NCBI GenBank assembly: GCA_035578905.1
Contig: JAQJVL010000082.1
Location: forward strand, 2,330,650 to 2,394,649
Direction of reading: 5' to 3'
DNA: 64,000 nt
Origin: Stictocephala bisonia
Taxonomy: Eukaryota; Arthropoda; Insecta; Hemiptera; Membracidae
Made by a program: the position numbers and the translations under genes. The notes below the pieces were generated by a model. That model did no database searches. It was not told the origin of the DNA and was given only the letters and a program-made list of their open reading frames with translations. Below, in pieces: positions 45,101 to 52,619 of the stretch. Each line of letters begins with the position of its first letter. Positions within the stretch are counted from its first letter, which is position 1.

Positions 45101-45305
45101 TAAAATACTAACCTTTCCCAAACTTGTCATAGTTCGACCAATTCTCCGAATCTGCATACAAGTTCAGAGCTACCTCTTCCCAAGCTGATGTTTTTGCCTG
45201 TCGGTGGTTGTAATTTGGATGTTTGGAATCCCACAATACTGGACGACATTTTACTTCTTTAATAAATTGCTCAACATCAAACGGAGTCGTATTTTCCATT
45301 TGCAA
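26032..45305 (-). CDS. MADF-BESS domain DNA-binding protein, three-exon gene
   Basis: Coding exons 45305-45113, 29346-29181 and 26557-26032 join to 885 nt, encoding 294 residues. Splice sites are AAAG|GTTAGT with TTTCTTTTAG| for intron 1 and AATG|GTAAGA with CCTATTCCAG| for intron 2. Phases agree at both joints (G|TC gives Val65; TG|T gives Cys120). The MADF (Myb/SANT-like) domain spans roughly residues 12-105: FIKEV and LWDSKHPNY in exon 1, DIQKRWKNMRDNYVKE in exon 2. A Ser/acidic linker follows, then a BESS motif at about 254-290 (MFLLSLLPYFKKF...ARINVTQIL). This pairing is typical of the large insect Adf-1-like family, nuclear regulators that bind DNA by MADF and partners by BESS. Which member this is I cannot say. 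Confidence 0.87.
27241..27248 (+). promoter_or_regulatory. TATA box of the piggyBac remnant
   Basis: Perfect ttatataa 83 bp before the ATG at 27331, inside the element. Confidence 0.45.
27331..27591 (+). CDS. Truncated piggyBac transposase N-terminus
   Basis: An 86-codon ORF with an acidic Ser/Asp-rich stretch (SSDNPGDSSDEDNLFGND) and ending DDPRPSTSE. Acidic, Ser-rich N-termini like this precede the catalytic domain in piggyBac transposases. The DDD catalytic core and Cys-rich C-terminus are absent, so the product cannot be an active transposase. It is identified mainly by its position between piggyBac ends. Confidence 0.6.
   Translation: MSKRVRVLSAVSENTVLHLLVTSGVTVEDEQLSDSFLQEVESSDNPGDSSDEDNLFGNDTDVEPGNNTLLSDKSIDGDDPRPSTSE
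28490..28625 (+). repeat. 3' fragment of the SINE type seen at 35485
   Basis: Shares 'ctgttcatttgtcattgggc', 'tattaattaatgacactct' and the 3' end 'cccatatcttgctgatcagtatctta' with the SINE at 35485-35760. The tRNA-like head is missing, as expected of a 5'-truncated retroposed copy. Confidence 0.7.
29181..29346 (-). CDS. MADF-BESS gene, exon 2 (second half of MADF)
   Basis: 166 nt between acceptor TGTACTTTCTTTTAG and donor GTAAGA. It encodes the conserved MADF core RDIQKRWKNMRDNYVKE and a basic tail (PKKKRYMYSDLMNFLRPRKK) that could also serve in nuclear import. Confidence 0.88.
29770..30330 (-). pseudogene. Non-LTR retrotransposon ORF2 3' fragment
   Basis: The minus strand reads RTMRAISGSLIATPLPWLPVL then NIAALDIRRKDALLRDLL, and further on a Cys-His tail (CDCGVKVQTMDHIVNHC). 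This order matches the C-terminal third of Jockey-like ORF2. Stops are present. It lies in intron 1 of the MADF-BESS gene, same strand. Confidence 0.7.
30463..31073. mobile_element. Long-TIR MITE, 611 bp
   Basis: Terminal inverted repeats of about 90 bp: left begins caggatgaggcagaacacct, right (minus strand) cagggtgagacagaccactc, and both continue through ggtaaacgrtttggtct and aaaatgct. TATA flanks both ends (30459-30462, 31074-31077), so the target duplication is TA or TATA. No ORF. Confidence 0.88.
31364..31859 (+). mobile_element. Non-autonomous mini-Helitron, ~496 bp
   Basis: Starts TCTTACTATTATAT after A (31363). Ends in a perfect 7-bp stem hairpin CCCGTAC-GAA-GTACGGG (31832-31848), then tactctgttag and T (31860). 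The hairpin 11 bases before a near-CTRR end (here TTAG rather than CTAG) and the A/T target are the Helitron signatures. No Rep or helicase inside. Confidence 0.75.
32155..32360 (+). mobile_element. tRNA-derived SINE
   Basis: Pol III promoter boxes are visible: A box tggtaaccaagtggtctaag (32160-32179) and B box ggtttgaatcc (32216-32226), spaced about as in a tRNA gene with a long variable arm. A non-tRNA body follows to about 32350. Not a working tRNA gene: no acceptor stem can be closed. Confidence 0.78.
33024..34492. mobile_element. PIF/Harbinger derivative, ~1.47 kb
   Basis: Inverted ends share gtgaataaaaac with further 'agaatattct' motifs inward on both sides. TAA/TTA trinucleotides flank, as Harbinger targets do, though the exact target copy is blurred. 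The inside holds a broken Harbinger transposase. A 27-nt T run lies near 33140. Confidence 0.6.
33640..33990 (-). pseudogene. Harbinger DDE transposase fragment
   Basis: The minus strand encodes RLPDVIGALDCTHIKI near 33807-33855, containing the first catalytic Asp. It then jumps to SYARGRVVIERVFGQLKQRF near 33725-33790, with the catalytic-Glu region. About 60-100 residues normally between them, including the second Asp, are deleted. A further stretch resembles the domain end. Inactive. Confidence 0.8.
34500..35480. other. Non-coding intron sequence
   Basis: AT-rich part of MADF-BESS intron 1. A G run (gggggggggg) is at about 34830. No gene or element ends recognised. Confidence 0.35.
35478..35760 (+). 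mobile_element. tRNA-derived SINE sharing a 3' tail with family A
   Basis: The head reads ggcagcttagttggtccc (A-box-like), with B box agttcgatccc at 35519-35529. The body includes gtcattggactattaattaa, and the 3' end is cgcccatatcttgacgatcg then gcatctta and A-rich sequence. The last ~100 bp match the 3' end of repeat family A, so both may use the same retrotransposition machinery. Confidence 0.78.
35765..36790. other. Non-coding intron sequence
   Basis: Very AT-rich up to about 36240, then closer to average up to the decayed Jockey-like copy, whose 3' end may begin near 36450. Nothing else seen. Confidence 0.3.
36794..37871 (-). pseudogene. Decayed Jockey-like ORF2 (linker and RT)
   Basis: On the minus strand: RYLSWFSSNLINLLKRKHSA near 37640 (EN-RT linker), then a worn SGVPQGS-like block (GIPKGSNL) near 37210, the RT catalytic LYADDI near 37130, and a thumb region with KFCKTIVILFT and TVRYLGILVDSKL at 36794-37108. 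Many stops and a deletion between linker and RT. Distinct from the plus-strand element that begins next to it at 37957. Confidence 0.8.
38370..39263 (+). pseudogene. ORF1 of the non-LTR element: PHD finger plus RNA-binding domain
   Basis: From ATG 38370 the protein starts with a PHD-type zinc finger: CVVC, then HHCDRWFHAIC, then NWHCGRTDC, fitting a C4HC3 pattern. After a coiled region and a stop near 38667, another frame continues with ARRAHNVIVYGVPES and, after a shift, RDRTPAERQFLNNLREEM and NLTIKYHNG, the conserved RRM-like ORF1 core seen in CR1/L2-type elements. At least two frame breaks. ORF1 proteins bind element RNA; a PHD finger suggests contact with histone tails, but that is inference. 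Confidence 0.8.
39258..42062 (+). pseudogene. ORF2 of the non-LTR element: APE endonuclease and reverse transcriptase
   Basis: The endonuclease begins SIYYHNVNGLRSK near 39285, with catalytic Glu in VLTETNLHED and Asp in VLVGDFNCP near 39730. Reverse transcriptase: NNYRPIAIQSATGKVYE near 40780, EQHGFLPRRTT, motif A IDFAKAFDSINH near 40990, SGVPQGSHLRPFLFN near 41160, catalytic CLLFADDI near 41245, and a thumb with RDLGVVLSAEL. The C-terminal domain continues to 42062. The frame changes at least four times (near 39566, 40330-40400, 40870, 41790), so the enzyme is not made. Confidence 0.88.
42149..42650. repeat. 3' UTR tandem repeats, ~140 bp, three and a half copies
   Basis: Units start caggtaaaagtctccatcag and contain tttattctttgttctattta, ending in a T run of variable length (up to about 21). 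Starts near 42149, 42291, 42430 and 42585. They belong to the 3' end of the non-LTR element. Confidence 0.92.
43024..43362. mobile_element. Short Tigger/pogo-like MITE, 339 bp
   Basis: Ends cagtacactcttgatactcc on the left and, on the minus strand, cagtttaatcttgataattc on the right, each flanked by TA (43022-43023 and 43363-43364). Internal copies of 'gtccgac' and 'aatccgac' motifs recur near both ends. Confidence 0.85.
43380..43492 (+). pseudogene. Acidic coding-like fragment beside the MITE
   Basis: An open frame running out of the MITE encodes DDSEIDMAQLDVDDDTESGY and ends AWDSFSVF and TAG. The acidic composition suggests a true C-terminus, possibly of the Tigger-type transposase into which the MITE inserted. 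I cannot confirm that. Confidence 0.25.
43586..43700. repeat. 60-bp tandem duplication
   Basis: gtgtgacattttcataaaac with cctgccctacacgttgccgt occurs twice, identical over about 47 bp. Recent duplication. Confidence 0.95.
43722..43790. repeat. 22-bp tandem triplication
   Basis: Three identical copies of gtttatgcctgacacagcaa plus aa. Confidence 0.95.
43820..45112. other. 5' end of MADF-BESS intron 1, non-coding
   Basis: AT-rich. A patch at 44226-44325 is rich in aggttag-like words (aggtgaggttaagttg, taggttacattcgg), recalling the TTAGG telomere word but too irregular to call. No gene. Confidence 0.35.
45113..45305 (-). CDS. MADF-BESS gene, exon 1 (first half of MADF)
   Basis: Starts at ATG 45305 (a second in-frame ATG two codons later) and ends at donor AAAG|GTTAGT. 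It encodes FDVEQFIKEVKCRPVLWDSK and NYNHRQAKTSAWEEVALNLY, the first two helices of MADF with the conserved LWD and the Trp of helix 2. Confidence 0.88.
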
Positions 45306-45380
45306 AGTAATATGAATATGTATAAACTTAGCACCACTAAAAGAAACACGTAGACAATACGAGTTTACGTTACAAAACTT

Positions 45381-45388
45381 ATTTTATA
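45381..45388 (-). promoter_or_regulatory. TATA-like box upstream of the MADF-BESS gene
   Basis: TATAAAAT on the minus strand 76-83 bases before the ATG. A start about 30 bases downstream would give a leader near 50 nt. No clear initiator, and such words are common in AT-rich DNA. Confidence 0.3.
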
Positions 45389-45389
45389 G

Positions 45390-46111
45390 TGTTGATGTTG
45401 ACAAAGCGCAAGCAAAGCCCTTGATTTTTTTAGTCACTCGCTGAACTGTGAACTGTACAAATTGATCATTCTATAGTCGAGTGTCGAATAGTTGTTCCAG
45501 CTCACCCAATTAATCGAAATCAAATTGCGATTGACAATTATAAAATTAGTAGAAAATTAATAAGAATCAAAAAATAAGTGTTCTACAAAATAGAAAGAAA
45601 ACATTTTATTCCATGATTTGATAAGAGCAATGCAAGACTTTCCTTTTTTTAGTATGCGGAGTAATAAGATACATATACATATAAACCCAGTCTAAGAGGG
45701 TTTTTTTTTTCGCTAAACTAAAATCAAACTTCAAAACTCATGGAGAAGCCAACAAGCCAAACGGAATTGAAGTATAGTCAGAAGTAAGGCATAGTCATGG
45801 TAGCTACGGGTTACATTCCTCTAGTTGGGTTGAATGCTAAATTATTGTTCCAAATTACTAGTGAACATGTGCATGTTAGGCAGTTTCAAGAGCGGCGACA
45901 TAATCCACTCTATAATAGATATGGATGGGGCTAAAAAAGAAAGGCAATAATATGTTTTACTCAACAAACAAGTAATTTAACCAGCTTTGCTTTATACAAC
46001 ATTTGTGTACAATAAGTTACTTTTAACTAGTTATGTTGTATCTGATAATTGTCACTTTTTTATTCTTTCTTTAAGCTGCGCTCTACTTTCCTCTGACAAT
46101 ACTTGCTAGGC
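45390..46111. other. Upstream region of the MADF-BESS gene
   Basis: Between the divergent MADF-BESS start and the SINE. No ORF or element ends recognised; T run at about 45690-45710. Confidence 0.3.
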
Positions 46112-46375
46112 CTCTGGCTAGCTTAGTGGTTAGCACTTCTGCCTCATATGCAGAGGGTCACGGTTTCAAATCCTGGGAGGTCCACTACAAATTTGCTTGA
46201 TGGGTCCCATAAAAACGTTTGTAGATTAAGTTAAGTATGCCACCTGCGTGAATAGAGTAAAAAATTACATATCTACATCCATAAACCTATATTTCATCTG
46301 GTGGACTGTCTTGGCAGTCATATTGTGTCTCTTAACTCTAAAGACAGTGTCAAAGCAATAATAAATAATACTATC
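46112..46375 (+). mobile_element. tRNA-derived SINE, intact head
   Basis: A box tagcttagtggttagcac (46119-46136) and B box ggtttcaaatcc (46162-46173) are close to consensus, with an anticodon-loop-like section between. The body runs to about 46360 and the 3' end is (aata)-rich. The best-preserved pol III promoter in the window. Confidence 0.85.
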
Positions 46376-46789
46376 CTAATACTATCCATTTAAAAGAAAA
46401 AAAATTAATTACAACTATTGGAAATTGCTAGATGAAGTGAGTCATTAATTATTGTAACTTAATTATACAACTACACAGACAAAAAAGAAACAGGTTGCAT
46501 CCAATCATTAGTGCACTAAATGGGTGTCGGGCTAAAAACTTGGAGTGTCCAGAAGTTGGTTCTACTGTTCACATAGTGGATCCGGTGTTAGCACAGTTTA
46601 ATTTAGTTCTTTTAATTTAATCATTCTTTAAAAGTTTTGTTTATTTCTAAGAAACAACATGTATAATTATAGTTAGTTTTAGAATTTAAAACACATTGAG
46701 TTCTAATTTTTGACAAAGCCTATTGTACAGGCCTTAAATTTATCTCTATTCCTCAAATTTTGCGATCTTATTTAGCCTTGGCTGTTGGT

Positions 46790-46980
46790 ATTTTTAACTC
46801 TATTTTCAGTAACAGTTTCTTAAAGTTTGCCTAGGTCACAAAGAAAGGTCTTTTAGCACCTCAACAATGGACTGCCACAAGTCTCTGTTCTTGATCCTCT
46901 TATATTAAATGTATACAATACAAACGTCCCCTTCATACACTCAAGAAATTTCAGATATTTTTCTCCCAAACCAACATTAG
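46790..46980 (+). pseudogene. Reverse transcriptase scrap of a non-LTR element
   Basis: The plus strand reads LNNGLPQVSVLDPLILNVYN, matching the NGLPQGSVLAPLLFN-type RT motif. Too worn to assign further. Confidence 0.55.
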
Positions 46981-46989
46981 AAATATATA

Positions 46990-48027
46990 AAACTAAAAGA
47001 GTACACAATTGATTCCATACAAAAATACACAAAAGATACCATAGGCAGATTCAGAAAGGGGCTCTGGGGGATCCGCCTTTTCCCCTACTCTTTGTGAACA
47101 TAATTATATAGAAACAAATATAGAAAAAAAAGAAAGATTAAGAAAACATGAAGTGTAGTTTATTTGGATAATTGGAGGATTAAATCAACTGCAAAGATAA
47201 TAGTTGGGTCACAATAATTTCAACAATTTACTTTTTTTAGAAGACCTAATTTTATGGGTTGCATATATTTTTTAAATTCCTATATACTCTCTGTACTTCT
47301 CCAAATTCCCTATTTTCAAAATATCATGAAACAGTGCTAATGAATCTTAAATCTGGAATCCACCTATTTGACAGAATCCCAGTTAATGTCTAAAGAATTC
47401 TCGCCTAATTAGGATATTGTCTAAATGACTATTTGTTAGATGTTTTAAAGACCTAATATATTTATATATAGAACTGTCAGTTGTTCGTGAATTTTAAAAA
47501 AGGAAATATTAAAACAAAGATGTGAATGGAAAATACATAAAATAAAAAAGTAAAGTAAAACTATTTCAAAGCAAAGAACAACAAAAACTTGAAAAAGTGG
47601 TAGCAGCTGTGAACTAAATTAAGATTGTATTTATCTCTATTATCACCTAAATGTAAATGCAATCAATTAGAAGGGAAAATATCTTGGAGCTAAATCATAC
47701 AGTTTTACATTTTATTTTATTTAAAGTTAACATAAATTGAAAATATATATCAACTGAGTTAGAATTTCCACTAACTTGCCTTGCAATCACTGGCTTTATA
47801 TGTAATTTGAGTTGGTATTTAACAGCTGATAACTATTGTTTTCAAATACTGTTTCCCAAAACTTATAATCCTAGTTGATATCATAATAGTGTCCTGATTT
47901 TAAAATTAACTTGATGGTTGTTACGAGCAACAATGCTATGGCTTATTACAATACCTTTAATGTGTGTGCTTGTTGATAAATATTTATATGTTATACTTTA
48001 ACCTGTCAATAGTGATAGTGTTTTATT
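46990..48027. other. Upstream region of the SPAG6-like gene
   Basis: AT-rich, no ORF. No convincing TATA/Inr pair near 48028. If the gene is a retrogene, its promoter was recruited from sequence here. Confidence 0.35.
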
Positions 48028-49635
48028 ATGACAGCAAAAAGTATTCTTAGTGTGTTCGACCAATACCAAAAAGCTCGAATAAGCTTCACACAGAGTGTGA
48101 ATGATTTAGCATTACGTCCTCAGAATGTGGAATATTTAATCAGAGGTAATGTCGCTGAACTGTTATTTCCACTTTTGTCAGATCCAATTCCAAACATTCA
48201 GAACAACGCAGTTATGGCCCTTGGCAGATTAGCTAGTCATGACATAGGTGTAGCACTTTACATAGCACAGAATCCAGCAATTAGTAAAGTTGTGCATTGC
48301 TTGGACAACAAGCCTAATTATTACAAAAAGTCTGCTATGTGTTGTCTTAGTAATGTAGCAAAGCATTCTCCAGAATTGGCAGAAATTGTTATTCAGATAG
48401 GAGGACTTGAAGCGATAACATATTGCTTAGAAAGCTTTGAGAGTGGAATAAAAGAAGCTGCCGCTTGTGCTATTGCAAATATAGCATGCCAAAATGCAGA
48501 TTTAGCAAGGTTGATTGATAAAGCAGGTTTGATCCCTCTTCTAATACTATGTTTACAAGAACCAGAGATTTGCTTGAAGCAAACAGCCTGCCTTGCTCTC
48601 TGTGAAATAGCAAAGCATTCAGTTGATCTTGCTCAAAGTGTCGTTGATGCACATGCCAGTTCAGTCCTAGTCAAACTAGCAGCTATTAACAATGCAAAGG
48701 TAAAAGCCCAAGTTTACAGAACGTTAGGGAATATCAGTAAACATTCTTCAGAGTTGTCAGAAGCAGTAGTGGGGTCTGAGATATTACCTCAAGGGTTGCT
48801 TGACATGACTCACCATGATCCAGGAGTAAAACGCAGTGCTTGTGTTCTCATAAGAGATATTGTCAAGCACAACGTTCAGTTTGCACAGCTTGTTGTGAAC
48901 TCAGGAGGAATTGGAGTACTGATGAATATTGTCTCAGAAAATGACAGTCGGACCATTCTTCCTGCTATAGTTGCTTTAGGCTACATTGCTGGTCATTCCG
49001 ATAAGTTTGCACTTACATTAATTGGAGCTGAATTAATCCCTCAGTTAGTAGATATTCTTGACCATGAAACTCAAGATCATATTTTAGCAACTACTGTGTG
49101 GACTCTAGGACATATTGGAAGGCATTCTCCAGAACATGCTAGACACCTTGCCACAGCTCATGTTTTCACAAGACTTGTTGAACTGATGAGCAAAGATAAT
49201 TCTTCAGACGATCTTAAGGGAAAGTGTAGAACAACCCTAAAACTGACTCTTCAAAAATGTACAGAAACTTGTGCTTTAGAACCTCTATTGCATTCAGCTC
49301 CCCCAGAACTACTTAAATACGTCCTCGGTCAGTTTAGCAAGATTCTACCCCACGATGCGAAAGCTCGAAGGCTTTTTGCTGCAAGTGGAAGTTTGAGAAA
49401 GATCCAAGAAATAACAGCAGAACCAGGTTCAAGTCTGATGGAATACATCACAATAATCAACTCCTGTTACCCATCAGAAATAATACGTTATTACACACCC
49501 AACTATCCACAAACACTTTTGGAACAGTTAGATTCATATGAGCCTCAAATCCCAAACCTGTTTTCAGATAGAGCTGAAACTGAAGGAGCAGAAATAACAG
49601 TAAGTCCTCCTCAAGATGATGAATGTGGATGTTAA
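48028..49635 (+). CDS. Spag6: SPAG6/PF16-like armadillo-repeat protein, single exon
   Basis: An uninterrupted 535-residue ORF from ATG 48028 to TAA. The start (SILSVFDQYQKARISF and LALRPQNVEYL) and end (QFSKILPHDAKARRLFAASG, EPGSSLMEYI, INSCYPSEIIRYYTP) match the conserved ends of SPAG6. About eight armadillo repeats of ~42 residues fill the middle, many carrying the family's IAKHS/IGRHSPEHA turn. SPAG6/PF16 is a scaffold of the C1 central-pair microtubule in motile cilia and flagella; in insects that means sperm. Length is near the usual ~510, with an extra acidic tail ending CGC. The absence of introns suggests a retrogene, and the intact frame suggests selection. No poly(A) relic or target duplication seen. 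Confidence 0.95.
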   Translation: MTAKSILSVFDQYQKARISFTQSVNDLALRPQNVEYLIRGNVAELLFPLLSDPIPNIQNNAVMALGRLASHDIGVALYIAQNPAISKVVHCLDNKPNYYKKSAMCCLSNVAKHSPELAEIVIQIGGLEAITYCLESFESGIKEAAACAIANIACQNADLARLIDKAGLIPLLILCLQEPEICLKQTACLALCEIAKHSVDLAQSVVDAHASSVLVKLAAINNAKVKAQVYRTLGNISKHSSELSEAVVGSEILPQGLLDMTHHDPGVKRSACVLIRDIVKHNVQFAQLVVNSGGIGVLMNIVSENDSRTILPAIVALGYIAGHSDKFALTLIGAELIPQLVDILDHETQDHILATTVWTLGHIGRHSPEHARHLATAHVFTRLVELMSKDNSSDDLKGKCRTTLKLTLQKCTETCALEPLLHSAPPELLKYVLGQFSKILPHDAKARRLFAASGSLRKIQEITAEPGSSLMEYITIINSCYPSEIIRYYTPNYPQTLLEQLDSYEPQIPNLFSDRAETEGAEITVSPPQDDECGC

Positions 49636-49700
49636 TTATGTTTCAAACTGAACTTTTATCATAGATAACATTGATTTTGACTTAAATTGTAACTGAAAAA

Positions 49701-50085
49701 TTGTTACAATTTTCATAAATTTATTATTAATCTCAACTCATATTGCTAATTTACATCTTTCGGCATTTAATGGTGCATTTAAATAGGGCTTGCTAAAGAT
49801 ATTATAAAGATTAAAACGTTAATGTTGCCTGTCTTTAAGGAGATTGTCTCCCTATCTTTACAAAATTGGGGTCTGTAGACCTTTTAGAGCATAACTGAGA
49901 AATTTTCATAAATATCAAATCATATTGCTAATTAAAATCTCTTGTGTTTTATTTGTGAATTTAAACAGGGATTACTAAAGAAGATATTATTCAGATTAAA
50001 ACTTATTTCTGGAGATTAGCTCCTAATCCTATAAGATCTAAAAAGAAGTTTTTATTTTTTTGCAGTCTACGTTTTTATTTATTTT
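49701..50085. repeat. Two diverged ~195-bp units downstream of Spag6
   Basis: A block with ttttcataaat, catattgctaatt, ggcttgctaaagatatta, agattaaaac and ggagattgtctcc at 49705-49850 recurs at 49898-50030 (gggattactaaagaagatat, ggagattagctcc). They cover the probable 3' UTR. Confidence 0.7.
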
Positions 50086-50089
50086 AACA

Positions 50090-51790
50090 TTCAAGAAACC
50101 CAACAAAATGAGAATAATTAAGATAAAACAATTTGGTAAGAGAATAAATAAATGAAGGTGATGATTATAATTTTACTAAAATTGTTTAAATGTTTGTTGA
50201 AAACCCCTATAGAAATACAAACAAATTCATTCATATATATGCTATAACTCCTGAAAGACATTTTTTAATTAGAATCTCAGTTTTCAATATCCTGGTGTAA
50301 AATACTGTAACCAGGAGAAGAGCTGTGCATCCATTGAATCTAATATATGTTGTAGTATAATTGCTTACCCAAGATTGTACGTTTATTTTTGTCATATTCT
50401 TTTTCTGAAGATTTTATTAATATAATGTATGGCATTTTTAAACATAAACAGTACATAAATATTACCTTATTCTTTATCTCATGGACCTAGAGTATTGCAT
50501 CATAAAAAACAAAATATTCTACATATTCACTTAATATCGGGCCGAACAAATACAATAAAAATAAACAAGCTTTAAACTTTATTTTTGTGTCATATTAGAC
50601 GACAATTCTGCAGCTATAAAATTAAACTCCATTGGTTGAATTATTTCACTAAAGGAGATAATTTTTAAAAAGAATCCTCCAGTATCGACATACCCCACCA
50701 TCTAGTTACGAGACACACTATTTACTTTTAACATTAATCCTACTTTCAATTTATAACTACTGTATCACAATTATTGTTCCCTTTTGAGTTCACTATATTT
50801 CCTTAAAAGACCTATAAAATGTAAAAAAAATATTTTTTCTATTAACCCAATTTTTATTATCAGCAGATAGATTATAATATTTATTTTTTTAAATAAAATT
50901 AAAAAATAATCGCTAATGATTAGAGAGTTAGTTGTTGCTGTTTCCATCAAACTAGTGTACATCCCACTAGCTTATTTAGGCTAATAATTTAGCTTATAAG
51001 GTTAATAAATCAACCAGTTTGGAAAATATACTTCCACTGTCAAACCCAAACATTATTGCTACAACTTTTAACTGTACACCATACACCTCCAGTAGTCTAT
51101 TCTTCATCTGTATACATATCAACACCTAATAAATACTTCACCTCTCATAAACAAACAAAACAGCACACAGAACAATTTAAAATAATCTATCACCAGAGGA
51201 TGAGAGTAAACGAACTATCCTTTGAGAATGAAAGGGGTGAGGTCAAGGAATTCCGAAATATACTGGACTTAGATGACATCCCAAGAAGATTGAGATGATG
51301 GTATACGACGCAAAACAGGAAATAAGGGCACTGACAGCTGATGGCATTCGAGGAAGGTGACTGTTGACATATTTTAGCAACATTTTGTTCACTTACTGAC
51401 ATTTCTAGATGTTCAATGATACTTGAAGGTAATTAAAAATGACTGTGAATGTAATTATTTCCAAGTATAATTTAAATGCTATGGTCGTTGTACACAAAAC
51501 ATATGTTAATCTCTAGTTACCTTCTACAATCAATGGTTCATCATTATACAAACAAAAAATATGCAACATGCATTGATGAAATTTATATGCCTAATTACTT
51601 GAATTCGTTGTCAAATAAACGCCAGAACAACAACTAATTCACTATTGCAATATTAATTGATTGCACATTTCAAACACTGTGAATTATTTTATAACCAATT
51701 ATATTTATTTATGGTGATATAGTAAATAACTATATCACCAATTACATTTATATTTAATTGGTAATATAGAATATTTAGTATTTGTATTGA
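50090..51790. other. Non-coding AT-rich stretch
   Basis: Short open frames (for example 51056-51298) have no recognisable motif. Nothing else seen. Confidence 0.35.
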
Positions 51791-51796
51791 ATTCAT

Positions 51797-52195
51797 GATA
51801 GGCTGTATGCTCGGTCCTCTTAATACCGACATGGCGTCCGGTTAATGGTTGCTATCAGCGTGAACACTACTAGATAAGTCTGGGGTGTCCATGTTGGGTG
51901 GTGATCATTGTGCGGATGTTGTGTGGGGGAGATAACTGAGTATCAGGCTTGTCAATTAGCTGAAAATCAGACCAGCACTACGTGGTTCCGATTCCACGTA
52001 AAGCTGTAGGTCCCTTAGTTGCCCTGGCTGTTGGGCTATTAATAAATTGCCCTTTCTGAGGAACAGTTGAACTCAGTTAGTAACCAGACTACACTCATCT
52101 ACACTCATCCTACACTCATAAAACCATTCATATTCACCTTAAAATACGCACAACGTTGTGTCGGCGTCTCATATATAAGAATAAGATATAGAAAG
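51797..52195 (+). repeat. Dispersed repeat family A copy
   Basis: Runs from the tgctcggtcctcttaatacc block through 'gtccatgttgggtgg', 'ccacgtaaagctgtaggtcc' and 'gggctattaataaatt' to the 3' end cggcgtctca with an A-rich tail. Confidence 0.85.
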
Positions 52196-52271
52196 TTAGT
52201 TTCAGCATGAATATTATTTATTAGAGCTTTTGAAACTAGTCTTTTCGTTAATGGTACGGCTGCAGGTAGTT

Positions 52272-52375
52272 GCGCGCAACTCAAGCACTAGTTTTATGGG
52301 CCTCTTGGGCACTGCGCGCAACTCAAGCATCCCTTTACGGACCCTAGGTCATAAAGCGCGCAACTCGAGCACGCC
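52272..52375. repeat. 42-bp triplicate with gcgcgcaactc core
   Basis: gcgcgcaactcaagca-type words start at 52272, 52314 and 52356, exactly 42 bp apart, in GC-richer sequence that stands out from the flanks. Confidence 0.8.
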
Positions 52376-52484
52376 CATTTTTTGCTTATTTTGAGACTGT
52401 TTCTTGCTTATTTTATTCACGGAAATGTTGGGACTCGGATATTTTTTGACGACACTGTATGTAGGTAGTTGTGTGAATATCTTC

Positions 52485-52615
52485 TTTGTATGTATGACTT
52501 CGCCGTCTAGGCGAGAGGACCCAGCATGGAGCCTATTGCTTACAATCTCCTCAACACTTTATCCCCAAGTAGCTGGGTTACAGCACTGCGCCAGCAGTGC
52601 CGACTTAGTTAGGGC
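52485..52615 (-). repeat. Partial family A copy (5' part), inverted
   Basis: The minus strand reads ggcactgctggcgcagtgct, then gtaacccagctacttgggga and a variant of 'ggagattgtaagcaatagg'. It extends the family further 5' than most copies and faces the copy at 51797-52195. Confidence 0.7.
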
Positions 52616-52619
52616 CTTA

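Noticed and set aside
32155..46180. Possible tRNA genes at 32160, 35480 and 46119
   Set aside because: A and B boxes are present but no acceptor stem closes and each runs into a SINE body.
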